A DNA stretch of 64,000 nt from JAVBKV01 sp031553885 (lineage in GTDB: Bacteria; Bacteroidota; Bacteroidia; Bacteroidales; Azobacteroidaceae), in assembly GCA_031553885.1 (NCBI GenBank), contig JAVBKV010000014.1:26815-90814 (forward strand), written 5' to 3'. The translations under genes were made by a program, and so were the position numbers. Shown one piece after another: positions 34,029 to 43,965 of this stretch (position 1 is the first letter of the stretch; each line of letters starts with the position of its first letter). A model generated the notes under the pieces. It had not been told where the DNA came from and made no database searches. It saw only the letters and a program-made list of their open reading frames with translations.

Positions 34029-36677
34029 TTATTCCTTGGTCCGATCTATTTTTCCCCGGTAATAAATGATTTTCCCATCTTTTGAAACACCCTGGATTAT
34101 CACTGAATACGTAGTGGATGCGTCCGCAGAGTAGAATTCAAACGAACCGGCTCCGGTGGTGTCTGTAACTACTGCCGGATTCCAGTACAACGTAGTCCGA
34201 AGATCGGGTTCCTCTGCTTTCAGGGCTTCCGGAGTATCGTATTTAGGCGAATAAAACTCGGCCGGCTGATGATATCCCAGGGGAGTGATCAAAGCAAAAT
34301 GATCATACCGCCTGTGTTTGACCGAATTTAAAGTTCCGGTTTTTGTCATGATAGAGATTACTCCATTAGCCCCTTTCTGGCCAAAAAAAGCTGCATAACC
34401 GATATCTTTCAACAGATCGACCTGACCGATATCATCTACAGTCAGCATTTCTATGACTTCAATGTCGGTTTCTACATCATCGAGGAGAAACAACGGAGTC
34501 CCTTGTCCCCGGATAGAAATGGATAATCCGCCCCCTTTCTGCGAGACAAATACTCCCGGCAAGAGCATCAGCAAGTTAGCCATCGTATGTGGTTTGAACT
34601 TTTCAATCTGTTCTGTTGTCAATGAGGAATTGGCATTGGTATAATAAGTGGATTTATATTTCTTCTTTTCCGGAGCCGAAACCACTACCTGATCCAGGTG
34701 AATCATCCGGAAACCGTTTTCATACGTATATTTCTGATCGGCTTTGTAAATGAAATCGTGAAAAAGATCTTTCTTATTGTCCGGCTGCAACGAATAAAAA
34801 GCCCGGGGAGTGACTCCCGGAAAAGTTTCTTCATCGACAGAGACATCGACATTGGATTTTCCTTTTTCCGAAAAAGACTTGACAGCATACAGGATAGAAT
34901 CCGGCAACTCAAAATTACGGAAAACAAAACGGCCGTCACGATCCGTCGTTACAGTTTCATTAAAACCGGTTTTAACAGAGAAAAGCATGGCAGAAGCATT
35001 TCCGGATAATTTAGATAATATTCCACCCCGTATGGTTCCTGAAACCTGCATGCTTTTTTCGAAAGGATAAATAGGTTTCGGCAAAATTTCAGAAAAAAGA
35101 CTGTCCGGATTATACCGTCTCCACCCCTGCGTCATCATCAATACATCTAATGCAAACTGGGCATTCTTATTCTTCTGAAAATAATAGGCCGGATTTTCAA
35201 TATGTCCCCTCAAATCGGAAGTAAGCAGTAGATAAGTCAGAATCGTGGATGTCGAATCCGGCTCAACATCCTTGTTGTCGGTCACAGAGACTGCAACATT
35301 GGCTTCCAGTGGGAAATTTTCAGGGTCAGCAGGATCACTTACGCGTATATTAGCCTTTACCAGTGACCTTTTCGAATAATCGGTTTTATCCGTTTCAAAT
35401 TTTACAGAAGCCTCATCCTTGTTATAAACGAAGACCAGGCGTTCGCTGACCGGTACTAAACGTGAATTTAACAGGACAATATGCATAACCCCCGAAGGTA
35501 AACCCTCTGCATCAAACATAATTTTTTGTTGGGACGAATCCCATTTCTGAGAATAGATGGCTTGTCCCCGGATATGCGCTATCAGATAAAGGGAATCCGT
35601 TTTCAAATTATTATCTGCTGAAACAGAAATCCATAAACGATCTCCCACCCAGTTTGTTTTTATGACAGCCGTATTTTTCTTTGAAGAAGGCAACTCAAAA
35701 CGCAAGCTGTCTCCTTTTTCATTTTGACAAATTGCATAATAACTTTTTCCTGATTCGGGAATAAGGGAAAAGACACCCATCCCGGCATGAAAAGAAGCAA
35801 TTTTCATTACCAGTTTATTTTCATTGTCATAGACATTCCCCTTGATATTTATAGGAGAGCCATCGGACTGAAGGGCTTTGAATGCAACTCTACCCGGCAC
35901 TCCGTCTTGCATATAACCTCCTTCCGGGAAAAAGCCTACATCGAAATTATTTTCCGGAAAGGGAACCGATATAAATTTACGGTAGGTCGAGCCTTCGTAG
36001 TCCAGTTCCAATTGCAATACCCGCAGTTTAGCTTCCGGAGACAGACCGAATTTGAAAGCAAAAAGATTGTCTTCATTGGCTTTCATGGTTTTCAGTGGTT
36101 CGCCATTCAGTTTGATGATCAATTCCTTAGGAACTAAAGGAACTTTATTCTTTAAGTCGGTAAACCGGATCGTAGTATATACAGACTTACCATCGAGCTC
36201 AAACTCTGTTTGAGTCTCGACAAAAGCCGACTGAGGTGCGCCGATACGGATATAACGGGTAGAAAAATAATCTTCTCCCTCATTACGCATGTAATTCGTA
36301 TAAGCACGAAGCTTGTAATATCCTTCCGGCAGGATTTCCGGCAATGTTATATCTCCATAATAACTGTCTTTTTCTGGACGTACTTTCAGACGGGCCATCA
36401 CAGAATCCAGCGGATTGATTAATTCTACATATACATACCGGCTACCGAATGCAGGAAGATGCAGGCAGGCATTCACCAGGTGGGTCCGGAACCAGATTCT
36501 TTCTCCGGAAACATAATAAGGCTTATCTGTCTGGATATAAATTTTCTCCTGAGGGTGCTCGGTAATATTCCGGGTCATTTTTTCAACCGCAGAATCCAGT
36601 AAAGCCTCCCTGACCTCCTGGGCAACAAGGGAGCCTGCCAACAGCAGACCAACCCATAAAAACAGGATTCGTTTCAT
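34029..36677 (-). CDS. Secreted MG2-domain protein with TonB-receptor plug domain and no beta-barrel
   Basis: This 882-residue protein has a signal peptide (cleavage near VAQ, about residue 19). Residues about 43-145 (EKIYIQTDKPYYVSGERIWF) are an alpha-2-macroglobulin MG2-like domain, followed by further beta-sandwich repeats. A TonB-dependent-receptor plug-like domain lies at about 675-775 (TTEQIEKF, LLMLLPGVFV, SIRGQGTPLFLLDD, GANGVISIMTKTG). Only about 100 residues follow, too few for a 22-strand barrel. This architecture recurs in Bacteroidota but its role is not established; it may plug or partner another receptor or act as a surface adaptor. The start directly abuts the M64 peptidase stop, so the two are co-expressed. 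Confidence 0.8.
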   Translation of the reverse strand: MKRILFLWVGLLLAGSLVAQEVREALLDSAVEKMTRNITEHPQEKIYIQTDKPYYVSGERIWFRTHLVNACLHLPAFGSRYVYVELINPLDSVMARLKVRPEKDSYYGDITLPEILPEGYYKLRAYTNYMRNEGEDYFSTRYIRIGAPQSAFVETQTEFELDGKSVYTTIRFTDLKNKVPLVPKELIIKLNGEPLKTMKANEDNLFAFKFGLSPEAKLRVLQLELDYEGSTYRKFISVPFPENNFDVGFFPEGGYMQDGVPGRVAFKALQSDGSPINIKGNVYDNENKLVMKIASFHAGMGVFSLIPESGKSYYAICQNEKGDSLRFELPSSKKNTAVIKTNWVGDRLWISVSADNNLKTDSLYLIAHIRGQAIYSQKWDSSQQKIMFDAEGLPSGVMHIVLLNSRLVPVSERLVFVYNKDEASVKFETDKTDYSKRSLVKANIRVSDPADPENFPLEANVAVSVTDNKDVEPDSTSTILTYLLLTSDLRGHIENPAYYFQKNKNAQFALDVLMMTQGWRRYNPDSLFSEILPKPIYPFEKSMQVSGTIRGGILSKLSGNASAMLFSVKTGFNETVTTDRDGRFVFRNFELPDSILYAVKSFSEKGKSNVDVSVDEETFPGVTPRAFYSLQPDNKKDLFHDFIYKADQKYTYENGFRMIHLDQVVVSAPEKKKYKSTYYTNANSSLTTEQIEKFKPHTMANLLMLLPGVFVSQKGGGLSISIRGQGTPLFLLDDVETDIEVIEMLTVDDIGQVDLLKDIGYAAFFGQKGANGVISIMTKTGTLNSVKHRRYDHFALITPLGYHQPAEFYSPKYDTPEALKAEEPDLRTTLYWNPAVVTDTTGAGSFEFYSADASTTYSVIIQGVSKDGKIIYYRGKIDRTKE

Positions 36678-37937
36678 TTACCTTGAGATTTTCCGGTCAC
36701 ACAAATAATCAATCATTCTCTCTACAGCTCGCTGACATACCGGGCAGAACAATGAATTGTCCCGCATCATGCAGCGATCCTGAGGACGGTAAATTCCTTT
36801 GGCTTTATATCCTCCTCCCTCAAAAACACCGGCCTGTCCGGCATCAACCATGTCTTTCCATTTGGATCCGAAATCGACCCGGATTGTAATGTTCGGTTCC
36901 CAAGGTTCCACTTTCAGAGAATAAAAACTATCGTCGTAAGAAGTGGAAGAATCGAAATACTCATCCCCCAGACCCGCAAAACTATGTCCGAATTCGTGAG
37001 CGGTCACCCGTGCGGAAAGTGCATGATCAACCGTACTGATGGCATAAAAATTATAGATTCCACCGCCTCCGTACTTGGATGAATTGGTTAAAACGATAAT
37101 CGCATCGCAAGGAACATTCCATACCGCATTCCGGATAGGCAGGTAATCGGCAATCGTGTGATAACGCTCACTGTCGAAAGTCCAGAACCCTGAGTTCAAA
37201 GCCGTTTCAGACCATTGCCCGGTACCGGGATAATCAGTCCCGGAATTGGTGGAAACAAGCCCCACAGCATAAATATTAAAATCCTGAATGTGCTTATCAA
37301 AAGGTGCAAAAGAAAACAACGAATCGCAGAGCCTGCGGGTATCCTTCAGGAATTTTTCCTGTTCGGCAAGCGTATATCCTTCAGCCAGAATAACCAGGTC
37401 CACTTTTTCTTCCGGTTTTCCGCTTTGTCGTATCATTGTCACTTTGTTTTCCGGCAATGGACTGTGATCGATGAATATACTCCGGGGATTTACATGCATT
37501 TGAAAAAGAGGTTCCCACTTCCCGTTTCCGAAATTCCGGGTCTCCATCACCAGCCGGATTGTTTTTTGTGGATACGGGACTGTAATGGAATGGGTGTATG
37601 CTTTATCCACCGAATGCGCTTCCTCTGTAGTCCGCCATTCCCGGAACAGGGTATTGAATCCTCTTGTATACAACAACTTTCCTTGGATAGAATCAAAAAC
37701 AGCCACCCGGTAATCACCATAATTAAACGGCTCGATCAGGTTCTTTACTGGTCCGGCCCAATGCGGCTCTTCGCTCAATCCGAGCATGTAGGCCCGCTGT
37801 TCATTCTGATTTCCTGCCAGAGTAAAATCAAAGCGGAGGGATTTTGGCTCAAAATAATCACTGAAAGTAACCTGGCTACGGGCAGTTGTCAGGAAAAAAA
37901 ACAGGAATACAAGGCAGAGATAAAGGGTTTTATTCAT
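36678..37937 (-). CDS. M64-family (IgA peptidase type) zinc metallopeptidase, secreted
   Basis: This 419-residue protein has a signal peptide of about 21 residues. The zinc site is TAHEFGHSFAGLGDEY: His314, Glu315 and His318 with a downstream Gly and Asp as in HExxHxxGxxD metzincin-like peptidases; this exact pattern is that of family M64. An N-terminal beta-rich domain (about 30-155) precedes the catalytic domain, as in other Bacteroidota M64 proteins. Several Cys (for example CMMRDNSLFCPVC near the C-terminus) may form disulfides. Cleavage of IgA was shown for a Clostridium member; the substrate here is unknown. It is the first gene of a two-gene operon with the MG2/plug protein. Confidence 0.87.
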   Translation of the reverse strand: MNKTLYLCLVFLFFFLTTARSQVTFSDYFEPKSLRFDFTLAGNQNEQRAYMLGLSEEPHWAGPVKNLIEPFNYGDYRVAVFDSIQGKLLYTRGFNTLFREWRTTEEAHSVDKAYTHSITVPYPQKTIRLVMETRNFGNGKWEPLFQMHVNPRSIFIDHSPLPENKVTMIRQSGKPEEKVDLVILAEGYTLAEQEKFLKDTRRLCDSLFSFAPFDKHIQDFNIYAVGLVSTNSGTDYPGTGQWSETALNSGFWTFDSERYHTIADYLPIRNAVWNVPCDAIIVLTNSSKYGGGGIYNFYAISTVDHALSARVTAHEFGHSFAGLGDEYFDSSTSYDDSFYSLKVEPWEPNITIRVDFGSKWKDMVDAGQAGVFEGGGYKAKGIYRPQDRCMMRDNSLFCPVCQRAVERMIDYLCDRKISR

Positions 37938-38101
37938 ATTAGTTGATCGTAATTGATGAAATATCGTTCACAAATTACGCAAATTTAATCGAACAAAACG
38001 AGAAATCAAAAAATAAGAAACTATTTTCTATTTTCCGCAAAAGGGCCCTCGTTTTCTAAATTTCCGGATCGTGATTAAAGGAAAAAACTTGGGGAGAGTC
38101 A

Positions 38102-38195
38102 GATTCCCGAAGGGAGTCACTTTGAATAACCGGGGGTGAGCGAAGCGTTACCCCCGGAAAGGATGCTCACCCACATACCACATCCCCGCAGGGGG
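38102..38195. repeat. Cluster of REP-like hairpins next to the transposase remnant
   Basis: Three imperfect palindromes lie in a row: GATTCCC-GAA-GGGAGTC (38102-38118), an arm pair CCGGGGGT / ACCCCCGG at 38130-38137 and 38150-38157, and CCCC-GCA-GGGG (about 38184-38194). Short G/C stems with GNA loops beside a REP-associated tyrosine transposase remnant fit REP units mobilised by that class of enzyme. Confidence 0.6.
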
Positions 38196-38200
38196 TGAAT

Positions 38201-38536
38201 CTAATTACTGAAAAAGCGATGATCAATATCAATACCCTGCTCTTTCATCAGGGTGATAAGTTCTTCTCTAAACGAGATCGTCTGATGGTGCATTTCCTGG
38301 CCTTTGATGTAATTAATAATGACATCTTTATCTTTGTACGAATAGGTCAAGGCCGCATAACCGTCTCCCCAACCAGAGAAATAAGGGAATAACTTGCTTT
38401 GTTTTATCCATAGAGAAGAAGCCATTTTTAAGTCACGCACAAAATCAGCTAGAGCAATAGTCGGATGCAAACCGGTAAGGATGTGAACATGATCTTCCAT
38501 TGCATTAATACGATAGAGGGTACAGTTACTGTTTTG
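38201..38536 (-). pseudogene. N-terminally truncated REP-associated (IS200-like, Y1) transposase
   Basis: Starting from an in-frame stop at 38537-38539, the frame reads QNSNCTLYRINAMEDHVHIL, matching the middle of Bacteroidota REP-associated tyrosine transposases. The HxH metal motif is His-Val-His in EDHVHIL. The probable catalytic Tyr lies in INYIKGQEMHH, and the C-terminal SFREELITLMKEQGI part is intact. The first 50 or so residues of the usual 150-160 are missing, so the gene is broken although its last 99 codons form an open frame from ATG 38500. Upstream it is joined directly to the start of an unrelated secreted-protein gene. Confidence 0.8.
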
Positions 38537-38667
38537 TCAAGAGCATAAGTATAGGTATAAGGAACATTAGGACATACTTTTGTATCTCCCGTAATACTAG
38601 CAGATACACCAAGAGCAGTCATTGAATATGTACAAAATAAAAATAAAAGAAAGTTGAGTTTTTTCAT
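38537..38667 (-). pseudogene. 5' stub of a secreted protein gene truncated by the transposase remnant
   Basis: ATG at 38667 opens a frame with a clear signal peptide (LNFLLFLFCTYSMTALGVSA) followed by SITGDTKVCPNVPYTYTYAL, which resembles the start of Ig/PKD-like domains in large Bacteroidota adhesins. After about residue 44 the frame enters transposase DNA out of frame and stops at 38449. The remainder of the parent gene is not present nearby. Confidence 0.6.
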
Positions 38668-39462
38668 GATTTTAATTTTTTAGTTTAACTTGAAATCTTG
38701 TTTATAATTACTGAGTATTTGCAAATAAATTACAAATAAATAATTAATAAAAATAGTTTGGTATGTTTAAAAACATGAACATATAATACATAGCATTAAA
38801 ACAAGTTACATATCGTTGATTTTAATGATATTTCTACAAATGTGATGACTGCATGTAATTGAATGACTAGTGATTAATATAAAACACACAAGCTATTTTC
38901 ATTAAATATTCTTAATTTTAATTAATTTTATCGTTTTTTGACTTTATAAAAGTGAAATCATATAAAAATTCTATATAATTTTACTCAATCGTTTTTTAAC
39001 AGAATCGTGGATATTGAATAATAACCCTTAAAAAACGTTCTTTCGTCATACAGCCAGTGATTCTTCTCTTGAAATAAAAGAGAATCCTCCGAGATTGCAC
39101 CTATAAACTTAGCACATCATACATTCTAAAAATTGACAATATGATAATCCGACAAGAAATACAAACTTCATAAGAAGAAAGTTTTTTTGTGCGTTTTTTG
39201 TGTTTTTTTATCTTTTCCCACGCTCAAAACAACTAAAAACAAAAAAAATATGAATAAATTTTAAATAATATTTTGTATTTTATAAAAGATAGAATATCTT
39301 CGCAAGTTGGGAATCAGGCTTATTTGGCTTTTTGCTAGAGATTGCATCGAAAATAAACATTAACAACCCGTTTTATTTGACAAAATGCTATTTTCAAAGC
39401 CCTATTTCATAAAAGTTAAAGTGTAATATAGTAACGTAGTAGTTTAATTTAATGTAAAATTT
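38668..39462. other. Long AT-rich gap upstream of the SusC operon, holding its promoter
   Basis: About 800 bases with no credible gene. It is very AT-rich, with poly-T runs near 39183-39212. The only clear signal is a promoter at its right end (separate entry). Decayed remains of the truncated secreted-protein locus may lie in the left part, but I could not recognise any. Confidence 0.6.
39272..39302 (+). promoter_or_regulatory. Candidate SusC operon promoter (TTTG, 19-base spacer, TATCTTCG)
   Basis: TTTG at 39272-39275 and TATCTTCG at 39295-39302 give the optimal 19-base spacing for the Bacteroidota primary sigma factor, with one mismatch in the -7 element. Transcription would start near 39309, leaving a leader of about 150 bases before the SusC-like ATG, long enough for post-transcriptional control. 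Confidence 0.6.
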
Positions 39463-42402
39463 ATGAAAAGATTGACTTTATTATTGACATGCTTTTTTAT
39501 AAGCATGGGATTGGCAATCGCACAAAATGTAAAGGTATCCGGGATCGTTCTGGACGAGAGCGGAGAGCCTGTTAGCGGAGCCTCCGTCATTGTTAAAAAC
39601 AATCCTTCCATCGGTACGGTTACCAATGCGGAAGGACAGTTTAACCTGGAGGTGCCGGCCTCTGCCAAGGTTCTTGTCATTAAATTCCTTGGGATGACGG
39701 ATGCAGAAGGAACCGTTTCAGAAAGTATGAGAATCACATTAAAACGTTCAGAAGAACTTCTGGATGAAGTAGTTGTTGTGGCTTACGGTACCCGAAAAAG
39801 GGGATCCATTACCGGAGCTGTATCCACCGTTGGAAGCAAGGAAGTATCCAAACTGCCCGTAGGTAGTTTTGATCAGGCTTTGCAAGGAACTACCTCCGGA
39901 GTACAGGTATCTACCAATACCGGTCGTCCGGGAGCGGCTTCTATTATTCGTATCCGGGGTATCGGTTCTATCAATGCGGGAGTTGCACCTTTATATATTA
40001 TCGACGGTATTGAAGGATCTGCTTCCGATTTTTCTGCCATCAGTTCGGGAGACGTGGAATCGGTCAGCGTATTGAAAGATGCTTCGGCTACCGCCCTGTA
40101 CGGATCACGCGCCGCCAACGGTGTGATCCTGGTTACTACCAAGAAAGGACAAACAGGAACACGGGCAACCATTACATATAACGGATATTATGGAATATCT
40201 GAAAAGGTGAAAGAAAACTTTACCCTGATGAATTCCAATCAAAAACTGGATTATGAAATTGCATTAGGATTAAGAGATGCTGATGATCCTGATTTGCCTA
40301 AATTAAGAGCGATCAATACCGACTGGATTGATGTTCTGATGGGAGAAACAGCTCAAACACAATCTCATGAGTTGTCTGTACGGGGAGGATCCAGCACGGT
40401 TCGTTATTTCGCTTCCGGAAACTTTATGAATGCGGACGGTATTCTGATCAACTCTGATTTCAAACGTTATGGTATGCGTTTGAATCTGGAGGCCGATGCT
40501 ACGAAGGATCTAAAAATCGGAACGACAATGAACGTGGCACAACAATATTCCAAAAACACCATTACGGCAGACCTTGGGTATACGAATAATATTTACAACC
40601 CAGCTTTCCGTGCTTTATTGGAAAACCCCTATACTCAACCTTACCGGGAAGATGGTTCTTATACAACTCAGGATGACGGATTAATGGGTGCAAACCCGAT
40701 CGAACACCTGGAGTTGGATCCTACCAATTACAGCAACTTACGGTTGATGGGTACGGCTTGGGGTGAATTAAGCTTCCTGAAAGATTTCAAAGCAAAAACC
40801 CTGCTGGGTATTGATTATTATGACCTGGTAACGGATGCTTATGTTTCTCCGAATTCAGCTTGGGGAACCAATACAGGAGGAACTGTTACCCGTGGTTTAA
40901 CCCGTACAACCCGTGTTACCAACACCAATACAATCCAGTACAAAAAGACATTCGAGAATGTACATAATGTAACCGTCTTACTGGGAGAAGAAACCTATAG
41001 TCTTTTTTCTGATGTATTCAGCGTTCGCGGAAAGGGGCTTCCCAATGACAAATTGAGCGTGCTTGGAGTTACTTCGTCTTACGACGGAGCTCCGGGAACA
41101 GGCTCTATCAAGACGGATTATTCCATGGCTTCATTCTTTGGAAGCTTGAATTACAATTACGATGATAAATATTTCGTAGACTTGTCTTTACGCCGGGACG
41201 GCTGTTCCAAGTTCGGTGAAAACAACCGCTGGGGTACATTCGGCTCGATCGGAGCTATGTGGAACCTGAAAAGAGAAGCATTCGCAGAAGACATTGAAAT
41301 CCTCTCCGACTTAAGACTACGGTCCAGTTATGGTACCATGGGTAATAACGATATCGGTAACTACAGCTGGATTGCTACGTATGGTCTTTCAGGAACATAC
41401 AACAAATCAAATGCCGGCTTTTTATCCGCTCCCGGAAATTCAGACCTGACATGGGAAAAAATAGGAATGTTCGACGTTGGTGTCAATATCGGTTTACAGG
41501 ACAAATACAACATCGAATTGGGCTATTATAATAAAACAACCTCTAACATGCTTTTCAGCGTACCCTACTCCTACACAACCGGGTTCTCCAGTGGTTGGAA
41601 GAATATCGGAAAGATGAGAAATCAGGGTTTTGAATCCAAGATTACAGCTGATATCATTAAAAACAACGACTGGAAATGGACGATTGGAGGTACATTCTCT
41701 TACAATAAAAACGAAATCCTTGAGCTGTATGGAAACGTAACTGAAATTCCGGATGCAGGATCCAGCACTATATTGAAAGTAGGCATGCCTTTGGGAACAC
41801 GTTATGTCAACCGTTTTGCAGGAGTAAACCCGGCCAACGGTAAGACATTATGGTATGATAAAGACGGAAACGTCACGGAAACCTACAGAGCCAGTGATGC
41901 AGTAGCGATAAAAGACAAATCATGGATTCCTTCCTACAGCGGTGGATTCAATACGTCCGTTGAATACAAGGGAATTACTCTGAGTGCGGATTTTACCTTC
42001 ATGGGAGATTACTGGATTACGAACAATGCACGTTTCTTTACCGAATCCAACGGAGGTTTTGCTGACTATAACCAATCCGTAAGAATGCTGGATTATTGGA
42101 AACAGCCGGGAGACATCACTTCGGTTCCCCATCCTAAGTATGCCCAAAATGAATTCGACGACAGGGTAATCGAAGATGCAACGTACCTTCGTTTCAAGAG
42201 TTTGATGGCTTCGTATGCATTCCCGAGTAAGCTGGTGAAAAAAACCAAAATATTCCAGAGTGCACGTATCTACGGACAGGCATACAACCTCTATACCTGG
42301 ACCAACTATAAGGGTTATGATCCGGAACAATATGGAAATACTGAGTTGGGAGGATATCCTCAGATCAGATCCTATGTAATCGGTGTTGAAATCGGATTCT
42401 AA
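39463..42402 (+). CDS. SusC/RagA-family TonB-linked outer-membrane transporter
   Basis: This is the outer-membrane barrel of a SusCD importer. The 979-residue protein has a signal peptide (cleavage near AIAQ, residue 21), a carboxypeptidase-regulatory-like N-terminal extension (VKVSGIVLDESGEPVSGASV, about 24-100), a TonB-box-like DEVVVVAYGTRK near 97-108, a plug domain (about 115-225, including YIIDGIEG and YGSRAANGVILVTTKKG) and a long beta-barrel ending in Phe. The TonB box means uptake is energised by TonB-ExbBD. It is directly followed by its SusD partner. The neighbouring peptidase genes suggest peptides rather than glycans as cargo, as in Porphyromonas RagAB; that is inference. Confidence 0.93.
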   Translation: MKRLTLLLTCFFISMGLAIAQNVKVSGIVLDESGEPVSGASVIVKNNPSIGTVTNAEGQFNLEVPASAKVLVIKFLGMTDAEGTVSESMRITLKRSEELLDEVVVVAYGTRKRGSITGAVSTVGSKEVSKLPVGSFDQALQGTTSGVQVSTNTGRPGAASIIRIRGIGSINAGVAPLYIIDGIEGSASDFSAISSGDVESVSVLKDASATALYGSRAANGVILVTTKKGQTGTRATITYNGYYGISEKVKENFTLMNSNQKLDYEIALGLRDADDPDLPKLRAINTDWIDVLMGETAQTQSHELSVRGGSSTVRYFASGNFMNADGILINSDFKRYGMRLNLEADATKDLKIGTTMNVAQQYSKNTITADLGYTNNIYNPAFRALLENPYTQPYREDGSYTTQDDGLMGANPIEHLELDPTNYSNLRLMGTAWGELSFLKDFKAKTLLGIDYYDLVTDAYVSPNSAWGTNTGGTVTRGLTRTTRVTNTNTIQYKKTFENVHNVTVLLGEETYSLFSDVFSVRGKGLPNDKLSVLGVTSSYDGAPGTGSIKTDYSMASFFGSLNYNYDDKYFVDLSLRRDGCSKFGENNRWGTFGSIGAMWNLKREAFAEDIEILSDLRLRSSYGTMGNNDIGNYSWIATYGLSGTYNKSNAGFLSAPGNSDLTWEKIGMFDVGVNIGLQDKYNIELGYYNKTTSNMLFSVPYSYTTGFSSGWKNIGKMRNQGFESKITADIIKNNDWKWTIGGTFSYNKNEILELYGNVTEIPDAGSSTILKVGMPLGTRYVNRFAGVNPANGKTLWYDKDGNVTETYRASDAVAIKDKSWIPSYSGGFNTSVEYKGITLSADFTFMGDYWITNNARFFTESNGGFADYNQSVRMLDYWKQPGDITSVPHPKYAQNEFDDRVIEDATYLRFKSLMASYAFPSKLVKKTKIFQSARIYGQAYNLYTWTNYKGYDPEQYGNTELGGYPQIRSYVIGVEIGF

Positions 42403-42426
42403 TAATTCTAATTTTATCTGACAAAT

Positions 42427-43887
42427 ATGAAAAATTTAATTATATCATTAACAATCATAACGGCGCTTGCCTTTTCATCCTGCGATGATTTCCTGGATAA
42501 GACGCCTTACAACTCGGTTACGAGAAACACTGCCATTACTTCCGTCAAGGATTGCCAGGTAGCATTGAACGGTTTGTACACCCATTTCAAATCCACTTCC
42601 TACTATGGCAAGAACATGACTGTAGTGCCGGATTTAGCGACAGACGAAATACTGGCCATCATCGGCTATAGCAATACTTACGGCATTATGTACCAATGGA
42701 CTTACAATGCTTCTACTGAAGAAGTCGTAAATGCATGGGCCATTATGTATGCACTGACTGCCAATGCCAGCTTTCTGTTGGAAGAAATCGACAAAGTACA
42801 GGGTGATGAAGCTACCTTGAATAACATCAAGGGACAGGCCTACTTAGCTCGTGCGATTGCTCACTTCGACTTGGTACGCTTATATGCAAAAACATACAAT
42901 GCGTCTACTGCAGCTACTGACTTAGGAGTGCCGGTGGTAACCAAATTTGAAATTGCTACACCTCCCAGAAAGACTGTAGCTGAGGTTTATACCCAGATTA
43001 TTGCAGATGCCGAACAGGCACTTAACCTGATCACTACTGACCAGGCGGATAATGTTTATTTCACCAAAGGTGCTGCTAATGCATTCCTGGCCAGGGTTTA
43101 CCTGACCATGAAAGACTGGGACAACGCAATCAAGTATTCTACGGCCGTTATCAATAATTCCAAGTATGCATTATGTGCCATTGATAAGTTGTCCGACATG
43201 TTCCTGAACGACAGGGGCAATGAAATTATCTGGAAGGTAGGTCTTACTGCCGATGATGCCAGTGGCAGACAACCCGGCTATCCCTATTACAACGATTCAC
43301 AGGGAAAACCTAATCCCGACTATATGCCAGCTGATAAATTTCTGGACATGTATGATCAGGATGCAGATGCTCGCTTCTTCACTTATTTCAATGCCGTTCA
43401 AACCCGGTATGGATGGACTGGTTACCTGGTTACCAAATATCCGACCAACCCGGCTTTTGCTGCTACTACCAACGCCAACGGATCCAATATGGCTAAAGTA
43501 TTCCGTTTGGCAGAACAATACCTGATCCGTGCGGAAGCCTATTCAGAAAAAGGAGGAGCTTCAGACGCCGATGCATTGGCTGACCTGAACACTTTGAGAA
43601 GCAAACGGATTGAAGGCTATACAGCGCAAACCAACTTAACAGGAAATGCTCTGAAAAATGCCATCTGGGAAGAACGGATGAAGGAACTTGCTTATGAAGG
43701 ACAATACTGGTTCGACCTGAAACGGAAAGGACTCGGCTTCCAACGGGCTACTCAGGAAAATGCGGTGCCGGGTATCAACTTTGATCAGTTGAAAGTAGAA
43801 CCGAACAACTATAGGTGGCAGTGGCCGATTCCGCAATCCGAATTGGATGCGAATCCTTCCATACCGGAAAACAACCCGGGTTATTAA
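42427..43887 (+). CDS. SusD/RagB-family nutrient-binding lipoprotein
   Basis: This is the surface lid of the SusCD importer. The 486-residue lipoprotein has lipobox FSSC (Cys19) followed by DDFLDKTPYNSVTRNT, the standard SusD start. TPR-like helical repeats follow (for example AYLARAIAHFDLVRLYAKTY near 138-157), with the C-terminal RAEAYSEKGGASDADALADLN region and ERMKELAYEGQYWFDLKRKG near 415-435. The end, PIPQSELDANPSIPENNPGY, is also typical. It starts 24 bases after the SusC-like gene stop. Confidence 0.94.
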   Translation: MKNLIISLTIITALAFSSCDDFLDKTPYNSVTRNTAITSVKDCQVALNGLYTHFKSTSYYGKNMTVVPDLATDEILAIIGYSNTYGIMYQWTYNASTEEVVNAWAIMYALTANASFLLEEIDKVQGDEATLNNIKGQAYLARAIAHFDLVRLYAKTYNASTAATDLGVPVVTKFEIATPPRKTVAEVYTQIIADAEQALNLITTDQADNVYFTKGAANAFLARVYLTMKDWDNAIKYSTAVINNSKYALCAIDKLSDMFLNDRGNEIIWKVGLTADDASGRQPGYPYYNDSQGKPNPDYMPADKFLDMYDQDADARFFTYFNAVQTRYGWTGYLVTKYPTNPAFAATTNANGSNMAKVFRLAEQYLIRAEAYSEKGGASDADALADLNTLRSKRIEGYTAQTNLTGNALKNAIWEERMKELAYEGQYWFDLKRKGLGFQRATQENAVPGINFDQLKVEPNNYRWQWPIPQSELDANPSIPENNPGY

Positions 43888-43965
43888 ATTTATTTCAATA
43901 AACAATATGAAGCAAGCAGCAATGGATGTTTCATAAGGGTTTAATAAAAAATAAAACAAGTAAAT

